Origin: an uncultured Collinsella sp.
GTDB lineage: Bacteria; Actinomycetota; Coriobacteriia; Coriobacteriales; Coriobacteriaceae
DNA: 27,550 bases
Direction of reading: 5' to 3'
NCBI GenBank assembly: GCA_900765185.1
Contig: CAAFQT010000147.1
Location: 1-27,550 of the forward strand
The first letter of the stretch is position 1, and every line of letters begins with the position of its first letter. Positions 1 to 7,084 of this stretch are shown here, in pieces. Below the pieces are notes generated by a model. It searched no databases and had not been told where the DNA came from. It was given only the letters and a program-made list of their open reading frames with translations. The translations under genes and the position numbers were made by a program.

Positions 1-1021
1 CCTTTCGGCCAACGAGAACACCTATCCCGTGCCGGCCGGCGTGCGCGAGGCGATCGACGCGGCCTTGGCTGCCACACCGCTCAACCGCTATCCCGATCCC
101 ATGTCGAACGACCTGCGCGACGAGCTCGCTGCCTGGCATGGCGTGACGCGCGAGAACATCTGCGTGGGAAACGGCGGCGACGAGCTGCTCTATAACTATC
201 TGCTGGCGTTTGGCGGCGCGGGGAGGACTCTGCTCAACTGCCCGCCCTGCTTTAGCGAGTACGCATTCTTTGCGTCGCTCTGTCAGACCGAGGTGCGCGA
301 CGTGTGGCGCGACCCGGCGACCTTTGAGCTCGACCAGGCGGCTGTGCTCGCGGCGGCGCCGAAGTGCAACCTGGCCATCGTGACCTCGCCCAATAACCCC
401 ACGGGTGACGTGGCACCGCTCGACTTTGTCGCGGCGCTGTGCGATGCGTGCCCCGGCATGGTCATGGTCGACGAGGCCTACGTTGAGTTTGCCGACGATT
501 CGTTTGGCACGGCCACCACGGCGCAGGGGCTTATTGCCGAGCATCCCAACCTGGTGATTCTGCATACACTGTCCAAGGCGTTTGGCGCCGCCGGTACGCG
601 TCTGGGTTACGTGATCGCGGTGCCGGAAGTCATCGACGTGTTCGCGGCGATTCGCCAGATTTATTCGGTCAACGTGCTGAGCCAGGCGGCGGCGCTTGCC
701 TGTGTGCGTGCCCGCGATGCGTACGCGCCCGTGGTGGCACAGGTCGCATCCGAGCGCGAACGCGAGCTGTGCGCCCTGCGCGCGATGGCTGCCGAGGGTC
801 TGCCCGTGGAGGCGTGGCCGAGCGCGGCGAACTTTGTGCTCGTGCGTACGCCGCATGCCACGCGCGTGCGCGAGCGCCTGCGCGATGAGTATTCGATTTT
901 GGTGCGCGACTTTAGCTACGCGCCGGGGCTCGCGGACTGCCTGCGCATTACCGTGGGCACCCCGCAGGAAAATGACGAGGTGCTGGCCGCGTTTGCCGCG
1001 CTGGTGAAGGAGGAGATGTAG
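1..1021 (+). CDS. hisC: Histidinol-phosphate aminotransferase (5' truncated)
   Basis: This PLP-dependent class I/II aminotransferase converts imidazole-acetol phosphate and glutamate to histidinol phosphate, the seventh step of histidine synthesis, in the cytoplasm. The reading frame is already open at base 2 and encodes LSANENTYPVP, the conserved N-terminal HisC block, so the true start lies before the window. The GTG at base 29 is internal. Visible family motifs are TSPNNPTG, VDEAYVEF (the cofactor-contacting Asp) and HTLSKAFGAAGTRLGY, whose Lys should form the Schiff base. About 340 residues are present of roughly 350-360 expected, so only a short N-terminal piece is missing. The TAG stop directly abuts the hisB start, which argues for translational coupling. 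It leads the visible part of the his operon; hisG and hisD are presumably upstream but not seen. Confidence 0.95.
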   Translation, partial: LSANENTYPVPAGVREAIDAALAATPLNRYPDPMSNDLRDELAAWHGVTRENICVGNGGDELLYNYLLAFGGAGRTLLNCPPCFSEYAFFASLCQTEVRDVWRDPATFELDQAAVLAAAPKCNLAIVTSPNNPTGDVAPLDFVAALCDACPGMVMVDEAYVEFADDSFGTATTAQGLIAEHPNLVILHTLSKAFGAAGTRLGYVIAVPEVIDVFAAIRQIYSVNVLSQAAALACVRARDAYAPVVAQVASERERELCALRAMAAEGLPVEAWPSAANFVLVRTPHATRVRERLRDEYSILVRDFSYAPGLADCLRITVGTPQENDEVLAAFAALVKEEM

Positions 1022-1609
1022 ATGGGCCGTTATGCCGAGGTAACCCGCAAGACAGGGGAGACCGATATTGTTGTCAAACTCGACCTGGACGGAACCGGAG
1101 TGTGCGATATCTCGACCGGCGTGCCGTTTTTCGACCACATGCTCAACGCCTTTGGCCGTCATGGTCTGTTTGACCTGACGGTGCACGCGGTGGGCGACGT
1201 GGAGGTCGATGCGCACCACACCGTCGAGGATACGGGCATTGTGCTGGGCGAGGCGTTTTGCCAGGCGCTGGGCGACAAGGCGGGTATCACGCGCTTTGCC
1301 GACGCGGCGATTGCCATGGACGAGACGCTTGTGATGGCCGCTGTGGACATCTCGGGTCGCGGGCAGGCCTATTGCAAGCTGCCCGTGCCGACCGAGCGCG
1401 TGGGCAGCTTCGATACCGAGCTGGCCGTCGAGTTCTTCTACGCCTTTGCACGCGACGCCAAGCTCACGCTGCACGTGCGTGAGCTGGCGGGCGGCAATTC
1501 GCATCACATTATCGAGGCCGCCTTTAAGGCCGTGGGCCGCACGATGCGCCATGCCTGCGAGCTCGATCCCCGCGTGCAGGGCATCCCCAGCACCAAGGGC
1601 TCGCTGTAA
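1022..1609 (+). CDS. hisB: Imidazoleglycerol-phosphate dehydratase
   Basis: This Mn-dependent enzyme dehydrates imidazoleglycerol phosphate to imidazole-acetol phosphate. The 195-residue length matches the monofunctional form; there is no N-terminal HAD histidinol-phosphatase domain as in the bifunctional enterobacterial HisB. Family motifs visible are FFDHMLNAFGRHG, DAHHTVEDTGIVLG and GNSHHIIEAAFKAVGR, which carry the metal-binding histidines and glutamates. The ATG follows the hisC stop with no gap, and the hisC end (GAAGGAGGAG) serves as a strong ribosome-binding site. Because it is monofunctional, the pathway needs a separate histidinol phosphatase; the PHP gene at 4780-5691 is the obvious candidate. 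Confidence 0.97.
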   Translation: MGRYAEVTRKTGETDIVVKLDLDGTGVCDISTGVPFFDHMLNAFGRHGLFDLTVHAVGDVEVDAHHTVEDTGIVLGEAFCQALGDKAGITRFADAAIAMDETLVMAAVDISGRGQAYCKLPVPTERVGSFDTELAVEFFYAFARDAKLTLHVRELAGGNSHHIIEAAFKAVGRTMRHACELDPRVQGIPSTKGSL

Positions 1610-1623
1610 CCGCCGCAAAGGCA

Positions 1624-1664
1624 AAAACCACCACAAAGGGGACAGGCACCTTTGTGGTGGTTTT
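1624..1664 (+). terminator. Perfect 16-bp hairpin between hisB and hisH
   Basis: The arms at 1624-1639 and 1649-1664 are perfectly complementary (AAAACCACCACAAAGG against its reverse complement) around a 9-nt loop, and the right arm ends in TTTT. It looks like an intrinsic terminator on either strand but sits inside the his operon, 15 nt after hisB and 24 nt before hisH. The left arm and loop contain GGGGACAGGCACC, a layout resembling REP-like palindromes linked to RAYT transposases. It could act as an attenuator or mRNA-stability element, or be a passive repeat insertion. Confidence 0.7.
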
Positions 1665-1688
1665 GGATGATGAGAAGAGGAGGGTCGC

Positions 1689-2390
1689 GTGGGCGAACCG
1701 AAGATCGTGGTGGTCGACTACCACAAGGGCAATTTGTCGAGCGTCGTGCGCGGGCTCGCGCGCGCCGGTGCCGTTGCCTGCACGTCGGACGACCCGGAGC
1801 AGATCCGCCGCGCCGACGGCCTGGTCATCCCGGGCGTGGGCGCGTTCTATGACGCGATCGCCTTTGTACGCCAGAGCGGCGAGGAGGCGGCCGTGCTCGA
1901 TGCCGTCGCCGCCGGAACTCCGCTGCTCGGCATCTGCCTGGGCCTTCAGCTCTTTTTTGAGCGCGGCAACGAGGGCGTGCCTGCGGACGAGGGCATGGCT
2001 GCAGACGGCAGCACCCCTGAGCAGTCTGGCGGCCCCTGGGTCGATGGCCTGGGCATCATGCGCGGTTCGTGTACGCGCTTGGAATCGAGTCGCCTGAAGG
2101 TGCCGCACGTGGGCTGGGACCAGGTGCACATGACGCCCGCCGGCGCGGCCGATCCGCTGCTCGCCGGTTTTGCCGAGGGCGCCAATATGTACTTCACCCA
2201 CAGCTATGCAGTGGCCGACGACGCCGATGCCGCCGATGTTCTGGCGCGCACGCACTACACACGGAGCTTCCCGTGCATCGTGCGCCACGGCAACGTGTGG
2301 GGTTGTCAGTTCCATCCCGAGAAATCCTCCGCGCTGGGTCAGCGCATCCTTAAGAACTTCGTCAACATCGTCGAGGAGGCCGGCCAATGA
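1689..2390 (+). CDS. hisH: Imidazole glycerol phosphate synthase, glutaminase subunit
   Basis: This is the class I glutamine amidotransferase subunit, which hydrolyses glutamine and channels ammonia to HisF to form IGP and AICAR. The nucleophile is Cys83 in GICLGLQLFF, and the His/Glu pair is in QFHPEKSS (about His209 and Glu211). IPGVGAF near residue 48 is the usual oxyanion-strand motif. The start is GTG at 1689, preceded by an AGGAGGG ribosome-binding site. At 233 residues it is longer than the usual ~200, because of a low-complexity insertion at about residues 92-112. The gene overlaps hisA by 4 bases (ATGA), so the two are probably translationally coupled. Confidence 0.96.
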   Translation: MGEPKIVVVDYHKGNLSSVVRGLARAGAVACTSDDPEQIRRADGLVIPGVGAFYDAIAFVRQSGEEAAVLDAVAAGTPLLGICLGLQLFFERGNEGVPADEGMAADGSTPEQSGGPWVDGLGIMRGSCTRLESSRLKVPHVGWDQVHMTPAGAADPLLAGFAEGANMYFTHSYAVADDADAADVLARTHYTRSFPCIVRHGNVWGCQFHPEKSSALGQRILKNFVNIVEEAGQ

Positions 2391-3130
2391 TCCTGTTTCC
2401 CGCAATCGATTTGATCGGCGGCAAGGTCGTGCGCCTGGAGCGCGGCGACCGCAGCCGCTGCAAGGTATATTCCGACGACCCTGTGGCCGTCGCCCGCTCG
2501 TTTGCCGAGCAGGGCGCGAGCTGGGTGCACGTCGTCGACCTGTCCGCTGCTTTTGGCGAGGACGATGACGCGTGCGCCGCTAACTCAGCGGCGATCAAGG
2601 CCATCTGCGGCGTCGACGGTCTGTTCGTGGACGTGGGCGGCGGCGTTCGCTCGCTCGCCCGCATCGACGAGCTGGACGGCTACGGCGCGCGCCGCATCGC
2701 GCTGGGCACCGTGCTGGTGACCGAGCCGGGTTTTGCCGAGGTGGCGGCCCAAGGCTTTGGCGAGCTGCTGGTGGCAGATATTGCCGCCCGTGACGGCCAG
2801 GTCAAGGTGAATGGCTGGCGCGACGGCGCGGGCGTGGCGCTCGACGATGCCGTGGCGCAGCTCACGGAGCTGGGCTTTAAACATCTGGTGTATACCGATA
2901 TCGCGCGCGACGGTATGCAGACGGGCATCGACGTGGCAGCATATCGCCACGTGGCCGAGGTCGCGGGCTTTCCCGTTGTGGCGTCGGGCGGCATCTCGAC
3001 GCTCGACGATATCCGTGCGCTCGCCGCGGTGGGCGAGGGCGCTATTGAGGGCGCCATCACCGGTCGCGCGCTCTACGAGGGCAACTTTACGCTGGTACAG
3101 GCGCTGGCCGCCGCGCGAGGGGAGGAGTAG
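2387..3130 (+). CDS. hisA: ProFAR isomerase (HisA)
   Basis: This (beta-alpha)8-barrel isomerase converts ProFAR to PRFAR by an Amadori rearrangement. The N-terminal FPAIDLIGGKVVRLERGD carries the catalytic Asp8, and YTDIARDGMQTG near residue 170 carries the second catalytic Asp plus a phosphate-binding turn. VASGGIS near the end is the C-terminal phosphate-binding loop. The 247-residue length is typical. The alternative bifunctional actinobacterial HisA/TrpF (PriA) cannot be excluded from sequence alone. Start and stop overlap or abut the neighbours (ATGA with hisH, 3 nt before hisF), consistent with one transcript. Confidence 0.94.
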   Translation: MILFPAIDLIGGKVVRLERGDRSRCKVYSDDPVAVARSFAEQGASWVHVVDLSAAFGEDDDACAANSAAIKAICGVDGLFVDVGGGVRSLARIDELDGYGARRIALGTVLVTEPGFAEVAAQGFGELLVADIAARDGQVKVNGWRDGAGVALDDAVAQLTELGFKHLVYTDIARDGMQTGIDVAAYRHVAEVAGFPVVASGGISTLDDIRALAAVGEGAIEGAITGRALYEGNFTLVQALAAARGEE

Positions 3131-3133
3131 CCC

Positions 3134-3916
3134 ATGCTTACCAAACGCATCATTCCCTGTCTAGACGTCAAGGACGGCCGTGTGGTCAAAGGCGTCAACT
3201 TTGTGAGCCTGCGCGATGCGGGCGATCCGGTGGAGCTTGCCCGTGCCTACGACCGCGAGGGTGCAGACGAGGTCGTCTTCCTGGACATTACCGCCACGAG
3301 CGACAACCGCGCGACGACCATCGAGATGGCGGCGCATGCGGCCGAGGAGCTCGCTATTCCCTATACCGTGGGCGGCGGTTTCCGCGACCTGGCGGGCATG
3401 CGAACCATGGTGGCGGCCGGTGCCGACAAGGTATCGCTCAACTCTGCCGCCGTGCGCGACCCGTCGCTGATCAGCCAAGCTGCCGCGGCGTTTGGCAGCC
3501 AGGCCGTGGTCGTGGCGATCGATGCCAAGCGCGTCGGCCTGCCTGGGCAGCCGGATGCCGACAAGTGGGAGGTTTTTACCGCAGGAGGCCGCAACGCCAC
3601 GGGTATCGATGCGGTGGCATGGGCCGAGGAGGCGGCTCGTCGCGGCGCCGGCGAGATTCTGCTGACCAGCATGGACCGCGACGGCACCAAGGCCGGCTTT
3701 GACCTGGCGCTCACCCGCGCCGTGGCGCGCGCGGTGCCAATCCCCGTCATCGCGAGCGGCGGCGTGGGCACGCTCGAGCATTTTGCCGAGGGCGTGATCG
3801 AGGGCGAAGCCGACGCCGTGCTGGCGGCGAGCGTCTTTCACTTTGGAACCTTCAGCATTCGCGAAGTCAAAGAGTATATGGCCTCTCAAGGTATTCCTGT
3901 GAGGCTGGACTTCTAA
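3134..3916 (+). CDS. hisF: Imidazole glycerol phosphate synthase, cyclase subunit
   Basis: This (beta-alpha)8-barrel cyclase partner of HisH makes imidazole glycerol phosphate and AICAR from PRFAR and ammonia. The N-terminal RIIPCLDVKDGRVVKGVNF holds the catalytic Asp near residue 11, and VVVAIDAKRV near residue 130 holds the second catalytic Asp. LTSMDRDGTKAGFD and VIASGGVG are the phosphate-binding loops. The 260 residues are standard length. A GGGAGGAG ribosome-binding site lies at the end of hisA. The gene is followed by a 142-nt gap holding a long palindrome before hisI. Confidence 0.97.
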   Translation: MLTKRIIPCLDVKDGRVVKGVNFVSLRDAGDPVELARAYDREGADEVVFLDITATSDNRATTIEMAAHAAEELAIPYTVGGGFRDLAGMRTMVAAGADKVSLNSAAVRDPSLISQAAAAFGSQAVVVAIDAKRVGLPGQPDADKWEVFTAGGRNATGIDAVAWAEEAARRGAGEILLTSMDRDGTKAGFDLALTRAVARAVPIPVIASGGVGTLEHFAEGVIEGEADAVLAASVFHFGTFSIREVKEYMASQGIPVRLDF

Positions 3917-3927
3917 TGCTGCGGCTT

Positions 3928-4018
3928 GCCCAGGCACCCGACCTTCCGGCTCCAACCCTCCTCGCGTACTTAAGTACGCGTCGTCGGGCTTGTCGCTCGG
4001 AATCTCGGGCACCTGGAC
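3928..4018. repeat. Long imperfect palindrome between hisF and hisI
   Basis: The stretch is a ~91-nt imperfect inverted repeat centred on a perfect 18-nt palindrome, CGCGTACTTAAGTACGCG, at 3963-3980. The outer arms (CCAGGCACCCGA on the left, TCGGGCACCTGG on the right) and an inner TTCCG/CGGAA pair also match, with small bulges. No T-run follows, so it is not a standard terminator. It looks like an extragenic palindromic (REP/BIME-like) element or an mRNA-processing hairpin inside the operon. Confidence 0.6.
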
Positions 4019-4058
4019 AACCCTCACCGACCTGCGAAGTTTGAATTTGGGAAGAGAA

Positions 4059-4388
4059 ATGGAAGAGATAACCGATCCTTCAAAGCTTACATACGACGCC
4101 AAGGGGCTGATTCCTTGTGTGGTTCAGCAGTATGACACCGGCGAGGTGCTTATGGTTGCTTGGATGAACGAGGAGTCGGTGGGGCTGACGCTCAAGACCG
4201 GTACCACGTGGTTTTGGAGCCGCAGTCGCCAGGAGCTCTGGAACAAGGGCGCGACGAGCGGCAATATGCAGGAGGTCAAGGAGCTTTGGGCCGACTGCGA
4301 TAGCGATACGCTGCTGGTCAAGGTTGACTCGCCGGGTCCGGCCTGCCATACCGGCAACCGTACCTGCTTCTTTAAGAAACTCGCGTAG
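4059..4388 (+). CDS. hisI: Phosphoribosyl-AMP cyclohydrolase
   Basis: This Zn/Mg-dependent hydrolase opens the adenine ring of PR-AMP, the third pathway step. Motifs seen are VLMVAWMNEES, WFWSRSRQELWNKGATSG, DCDSDTLLVKV and ACHTGNRTCF; the last two supply the metal-binding Asp and Cys residues. I chose ATG 4059 (109 residues, MEEITDPSKL), preceded by GGGAAGAG, because the open frame upstream runs through the palindrome and matches nothing in the family. It is the stand-alone form; the PR-ATP pyrophosphatase is a separate gene immediately downstream rather than a C-terminal fusion. Confidence 0.95.
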   Translation: MEEITDPSKLTYDAKGLIPCVVQQYDTGEVLMVAWMNEESVGLTLKTGTTWFWSRSRQELWNKGATSGNMQEVKELWADCDSDTLLVKVDSPGPACHTGNRTCFFKKLA

Positions 4389-4434
4389 GGCGGGCGCTCG
4401 ATTAGACGCTCGGCCAACCAGAAAGGATTGAACT

Positions 4435-4752
4435 ATGGGTGTGCGCACCGCAAACGTTCAGGATGGAAATATCGGTGAGACGCTGACGGGGCTCGCCGAG
4501 GTGATTCACGGTCGTCGTGATGCATCGCCGCAGGAGAGCTATACCGCTCGTCTGTTGACCGACGTCGAGGACGAGCTGCTCAAGAAGCTTGCCGAGGAGG
4601 CGAGCGAGGTGATCATGGCCTGCAAGGATAACGATCACGATCACATCCGCTACGAGGCCGGCGACCTGGTCTACCACCTGCTCGTGACGCTCGAGCGCTA
4701 CGGCATCACCCTCGACGAGCTAGCCGGCGAACTCAACGCCCGCCGCCACTAG
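4435..4752 (+). CDS. hisE: Phosphoribosyl-ATP pyrophosphatase
   Basis: This all-alpha NTP pyrophosphatase converts PR-ATP to PR-AMP, the second pathway step. The core helices carry KLAEEASEVIMACKD and RYEAGDLVYHLLVTLE, the paired acidic EExxE and ExxD metal-binding motifs of the MazG-like fold. The length of 105 residues is usual. The ATG is preceded by AGAAAGGA. It is the last gene of the operon; its TAG stop lies in the left arm of a small hairpin shared with the convergent phosphatase gene. Confidence 0.94.
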   Translation: MGVRTANVQDGNIGETLTGLAEVIHGRRDASPQESYTARLLTDVEDELLKKLAEEASEVIMACKDNDHDHIRYEAGDLVYHLLVTLERYGITLDELAGELNARRH

Positions 4753-4780
4753 TCATTGGGGACGTTCTTAAACGACTAGT
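4748..4780. terminator. Hairpin between convergent hisE and histidinol-phosphatase genes
   Basis: Seven-base arms ACTAGTC (4748-4754) and GACTAGT (4774-4780) enclose TTGGGGACGTTCTTAA. The hairpin fills the gap between two convergent stop codons exactly. There is no T-run, so it is a weak terminator candidate. Its loop shares GGGGAC with the hisB-hisH hairpin, again suggesting a small REP-like repeat. Confidence 0.4.
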
Positions 4781-5691
4781 TAGGCGAGGGGCGTGGGTTG
4801 CCATTCGCCGGTGGGGTGGGGGATATCGAAGGTTCGATAACCGCAGTCGTAGGCGTGGGCCTGGGCCTCGCGGATGTTCCAGCAGATGTCGCAGGCGCGG
4901 TGCGCGTCCGAGCCAAAGGTAATCGGTACCTCGGCGTGGGCGAAGCAACGCAACAGCCCAGTCGCGGGATAGTAGTCGTCGAGGCCCTTGCGGGGTGCGG
5001 CGGTCGAGACCTCAACGCGGCGACCCGTATCGTGCGCGCACTCGGCCATCTGCTGCCAAAACGGTGCGGGGTCAAAGTCGGGCGCAAAGCCTTCCTTCGA
5101 AAAGCGCATGACCAGGTCGGGATGAGCCATCACATCAAAGTTAAGTGGGCTTTCGCAGGCGCGGCACCAGTCGTCGACGTAGCGCTCCCACACGCCGCGC
5201 ACGCCCAGGTTTTCCCAAACGTGCAGGTCGGTGTCGTCGTCGATCCAACCGCAAAGGGAATCGGGTGTATCGGGGCGAGCGACGTTTTCCGTTTTCGCCG
5301 TACCCGCGGCACCGGTCATGATATCGCCTGGGTTGCCAATCCAATGCACGCTGCCAAGGCGTACGACGGCGCCCTGGGACCAGCGCTCTACCAAGGGCTC
5401 GCAACCCTCGTACCAATCGCATTCAAAACCGTAGATAAAGGTGAGCTCCGGAGCGATCTGCGCGGCGAGTTTGCGGGCGTCCTCAAAGGCCAGACGATGT
5501 GCCGTCAGGTCACCCTCGACAACCTGTACTTCGCAGTTGGCGTCCATGCTGGCGGGCAGGGTGAGGTGATCGGTCGAGACCATGACGCGGCAGCCGGCCG
5601 CAGCAGCGGCACGGACGTTGTCCTCAAACGAGGCATGCCCGTCCGAAAACGAGGTGTGGGTATGGCAATCGACCAGCGGGCACATGGGCAT
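4780..5691 (-). CDS. hisJ: PHP-domain histidinol-phosphatase
   Basis: Likely dephosphorylates histidinol phosphate to histidinol, the step absent from the monofunctional HisB. PHP-domain metal ligands are visible in order: DCHTHTSFSDGH (HxH, near residue 9), a STDH motif near residue 40, YGFECDWYEG (Glu), MAHPDLVMRF (His) and FGSDAH (DxH) near the C-terminus. The 303-residue length fits the HisJ/HisK type. The start is ATG 5691 with AAAGGAG upstream; a second ATG at 5685 is also possible. It is convergent with the his operon, so it is probably transcribed separately. Substrate is inferred from family and location; other PHP phosphoesterases share the same motifs. Confidence 0.82.
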   Translation of the reverse strand: MPMCPLVDCHTHTSFSDGHASFEDNVRAAAAAGCRVMVSTDHLTLPASMDANCEVQVVEGDLTAHRLAFEDARKLAAQIAPELTFIYGFECDWYEGCEPLVERWSQGAVVRLGSVHWIGNPGDIMTGAAGTAKTENVARPDTPDSLCGWIDDDTDLHVWENLGVRGVWERYVDDWCRACESPLNFDVMAHPDLVMRFSKEGFAPDFDPAPFWQQMAECAHDTGRRVEVSTAAPRKGLDDYYPATGLLRCFAHAEVPITFGSDAHRACDICWNIREAQAHAYDCGYRTFDIPHPTGEWQPTPLA

Positions 5692-5819
5692 AGCGGCTCC
5701 TTTGCGTCAAGCGAATCCGCTTCATTGTAATGGCGCAGCTCTCAACACGCCGGGCACGCCGGGGATCGAAATCGATTGGAAAGGTTGCGCGGCGCGTGGT
5801 GCGGCCTCGCTTGCTCTCA

Positions 5820-5884
5820 AAACGTGTACGTCAGCCTCCAAAATCGACAAAAAATGACATGTTTGGCGGCTGATGTACACGTTT
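5820..5884. repeat. 65-nt hairpin with 23-bp arms in a divergent intergenic region
   Basis: The arms at 5820-5842 and 5862-5884 match at 21 of 23 positions (AAACGTGTAC...CCAAA). They enclose a 19-nt A-rich loop containing GACAAAAAATGACA. The element lies between the divergent phosphatase and LarC-like genes, about 105 nt before the latter. No T-run follows either arm. A dispersed palindromic repeat or a regulatory hairpin are both possible. Confidence 0.6.
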
Positions 5885-5990
5885 GGATGGGGGCGAGGGC
5901 GGCGACGGACGAAAGTCACGCTTGTGCCACGTCCGATGTGCTAGCGTTTGGGTGAACAAAACGAGCCCGTGCGGAAAGGATCCGGACCGT

Positions 5991-6476
5991 ATGCAACGTG
6001 GAAGTACATCTCCGCTGTCCCGCGAGACCGATGCACCCGAAACCATCGTCAAGCTGGAGTGCGACATCGACGATGCGTCGCCCGAGGTGCTCGCCTACGC
6101 CGCCGACCGCCTGCGCGAGGCCGGTGCGCGCGAGGTGCACTGGCTGCCCGTTTATTGCAAGAAAGGCCGTCCCGGCTGGCAGCTGCAGGTGATCTGCTCG
6201 CATGAGGATATAGAGCGCCTGCAGACGATTATCTTTTTGGAAACCACGACCAACGGCATTCGTCGCCAGGTCATGGAACGCGTTTGCCTGCCACGCCGCT
6301 TTGAGCAGGTGACGACGCCATGGGGCGAGGTGTCCGTCAAGGTGGCCACCCTGCCCGACGGCAGCGAGCGTGCGGCGCCCGAGTACGAGGACTGTGCCCG
6401 TCTCGCCCACGAGCACAACGTGCCGCTCCAGCGCGTGATGCAGGCGGCACAAGCCGCGGCACTGCGATTTGAGTAA
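5991..6476 (+). CDS. Stand-alone LarC C-terminal domain (nickel-pincer cofactor protein family)
   Basis: The 161-residue product matches the C-terminal half of LarC/DUF111 proteins. LarC inserts nickel into the pincer nucleotide of lactate racemase in a CTP-dependent way. Features are the opening LECDIDDASPEVLAYAADRL, the KKGRPGWQLQVIC strand, IIFLETTTNGIRRQ, and EYEDCARLAHEHNVPLQRVMQAA at the end. The LarC N-terminal domain, normally a separate larC1 frame or a fused half, is not found in the preceding 300 bases. ATG 5991 follows GGAAAGGA and was chosen because similarity begins about 26 residues later. No larA, larB or larE is nearby. It may act with a LarC1 encoded elsewhere, or have an independent role. 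Confidence 0.75.
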   Translation: MQRGSTSPLSRETDAPETIVKLECDIDDASPEVLAYAADRLREAGAREVHWLPVYCKKGRPGWQLQVICSHEDIERLQTIIFLETTTNGIRRQVMERVCLPRRFEQVTTPWGEVSVKVATLPDGSERAAPEYEDCARLAHEHNVPLQRVMQAAQAAALRFE

Positions 6477-6533
6477 CACGGGCCATCGACACACCGCGCC
6501 CAACCCAACCAACCCCACCCGAAAGGACCCCCC

Positions 6534-7082
6534 ATGAAATACCTCATCGCCTCCGACATCCACGGCTCGGCATACTGGGCCGAGCGCCTGGTCGCCGCCA
6601 TCGAGTCCGAGCAGCCCGACTGCATCGTCCTGCTGGGCGACCTGCTCTATCACGGTCCGCGCAACGACCTGCCGCGCGACTACGCCCCCAAGCGCGTGAT
6701 TCCGCTGCTCAACGCCCTGGCCGACCGCATCATCGCGGTGCGCGGCAACTGCGACGCCGAGGTCGACCAGATGGTCCTCGACTTCCCCGTCATGGCGGAC
6801 TACGCCACGCTGTTCGACGAGACCGGCCGCGAGCTGTTCCTGACGCACGGCCACGTCTTTGGCGCCGGCATGCACAACAGCGTCGACCACGCGCCCGCGC
6901 TGCCCGAGGGCTCCGCGCTCGTCTACGGCCACACGCACATCAAGGTTAACGAAGAAAGCGCCGCGCACCCGGGCCTGTGGCTCTTCAACCCCGGCAGCGT
7001 GAGCATTCCCAAGGACGGAACGCACAGCTACGGCATCTACGAGGGCGGCGTGTTCCGTCACGTGATCCTGGAGGAGGAATAA
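6534..7082 (+). CDS. YfcE-type metallophosphoesterase
   Basis: This is a calcineurin-like phosphodiesterase of the MJ0936/YfcE family, cytoplasmic and dependent on two metal ions. All five metal-binding blocks are present: ASDIHG (residues 7-12), LLGDLLYHG, RGNCDAE, LTHGHVFG and YGHTHI. The 182-residue length is usual. The natural substrate is not inferable; E. coli YfcE cleaves artificial phosphodiesters. The start ATG has GAAAGGA upstream. Three bases separate the stop from mazG, so the two genes are co-transcribed. Confidence 0.88.
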   Translation: MKYLIASDIHGSAYWAERLVAAIESEQPDCIVLLGDLLYHGPRNDLPRDYAPKRVIPLLNALADRIIAVRGNCDAEVDQMVLDFPVMADYATLFDETGRELFLTHGHVFGAGMHNSVDHAPALPEGSALVYGHTHIKVNEESAAHPGLWLFNPGSVSIPKDGTHSYGIYEGGVFRHVILEEE

Positions 7083-7084
7083 CC

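Noticed and set aside
3990..4058. Upstream start for hisI giving 23 extra residues
   Set aside because: The extension runs through the right half of a palindromic repeat and matches nothing in the HisI family; ATG 4059 has a better upstream site.
3161..4102. 313-codon - strand open frame opposite hisF
   Set aside because: Shadow of hisF extending through the palindrome; no motif.
4798..5730. 310-codon + strand open frame opposite the histidinol-phosphatase
   Set aside because: The - strand PHP protein has all metal-ligand motifs; the + frame has none.
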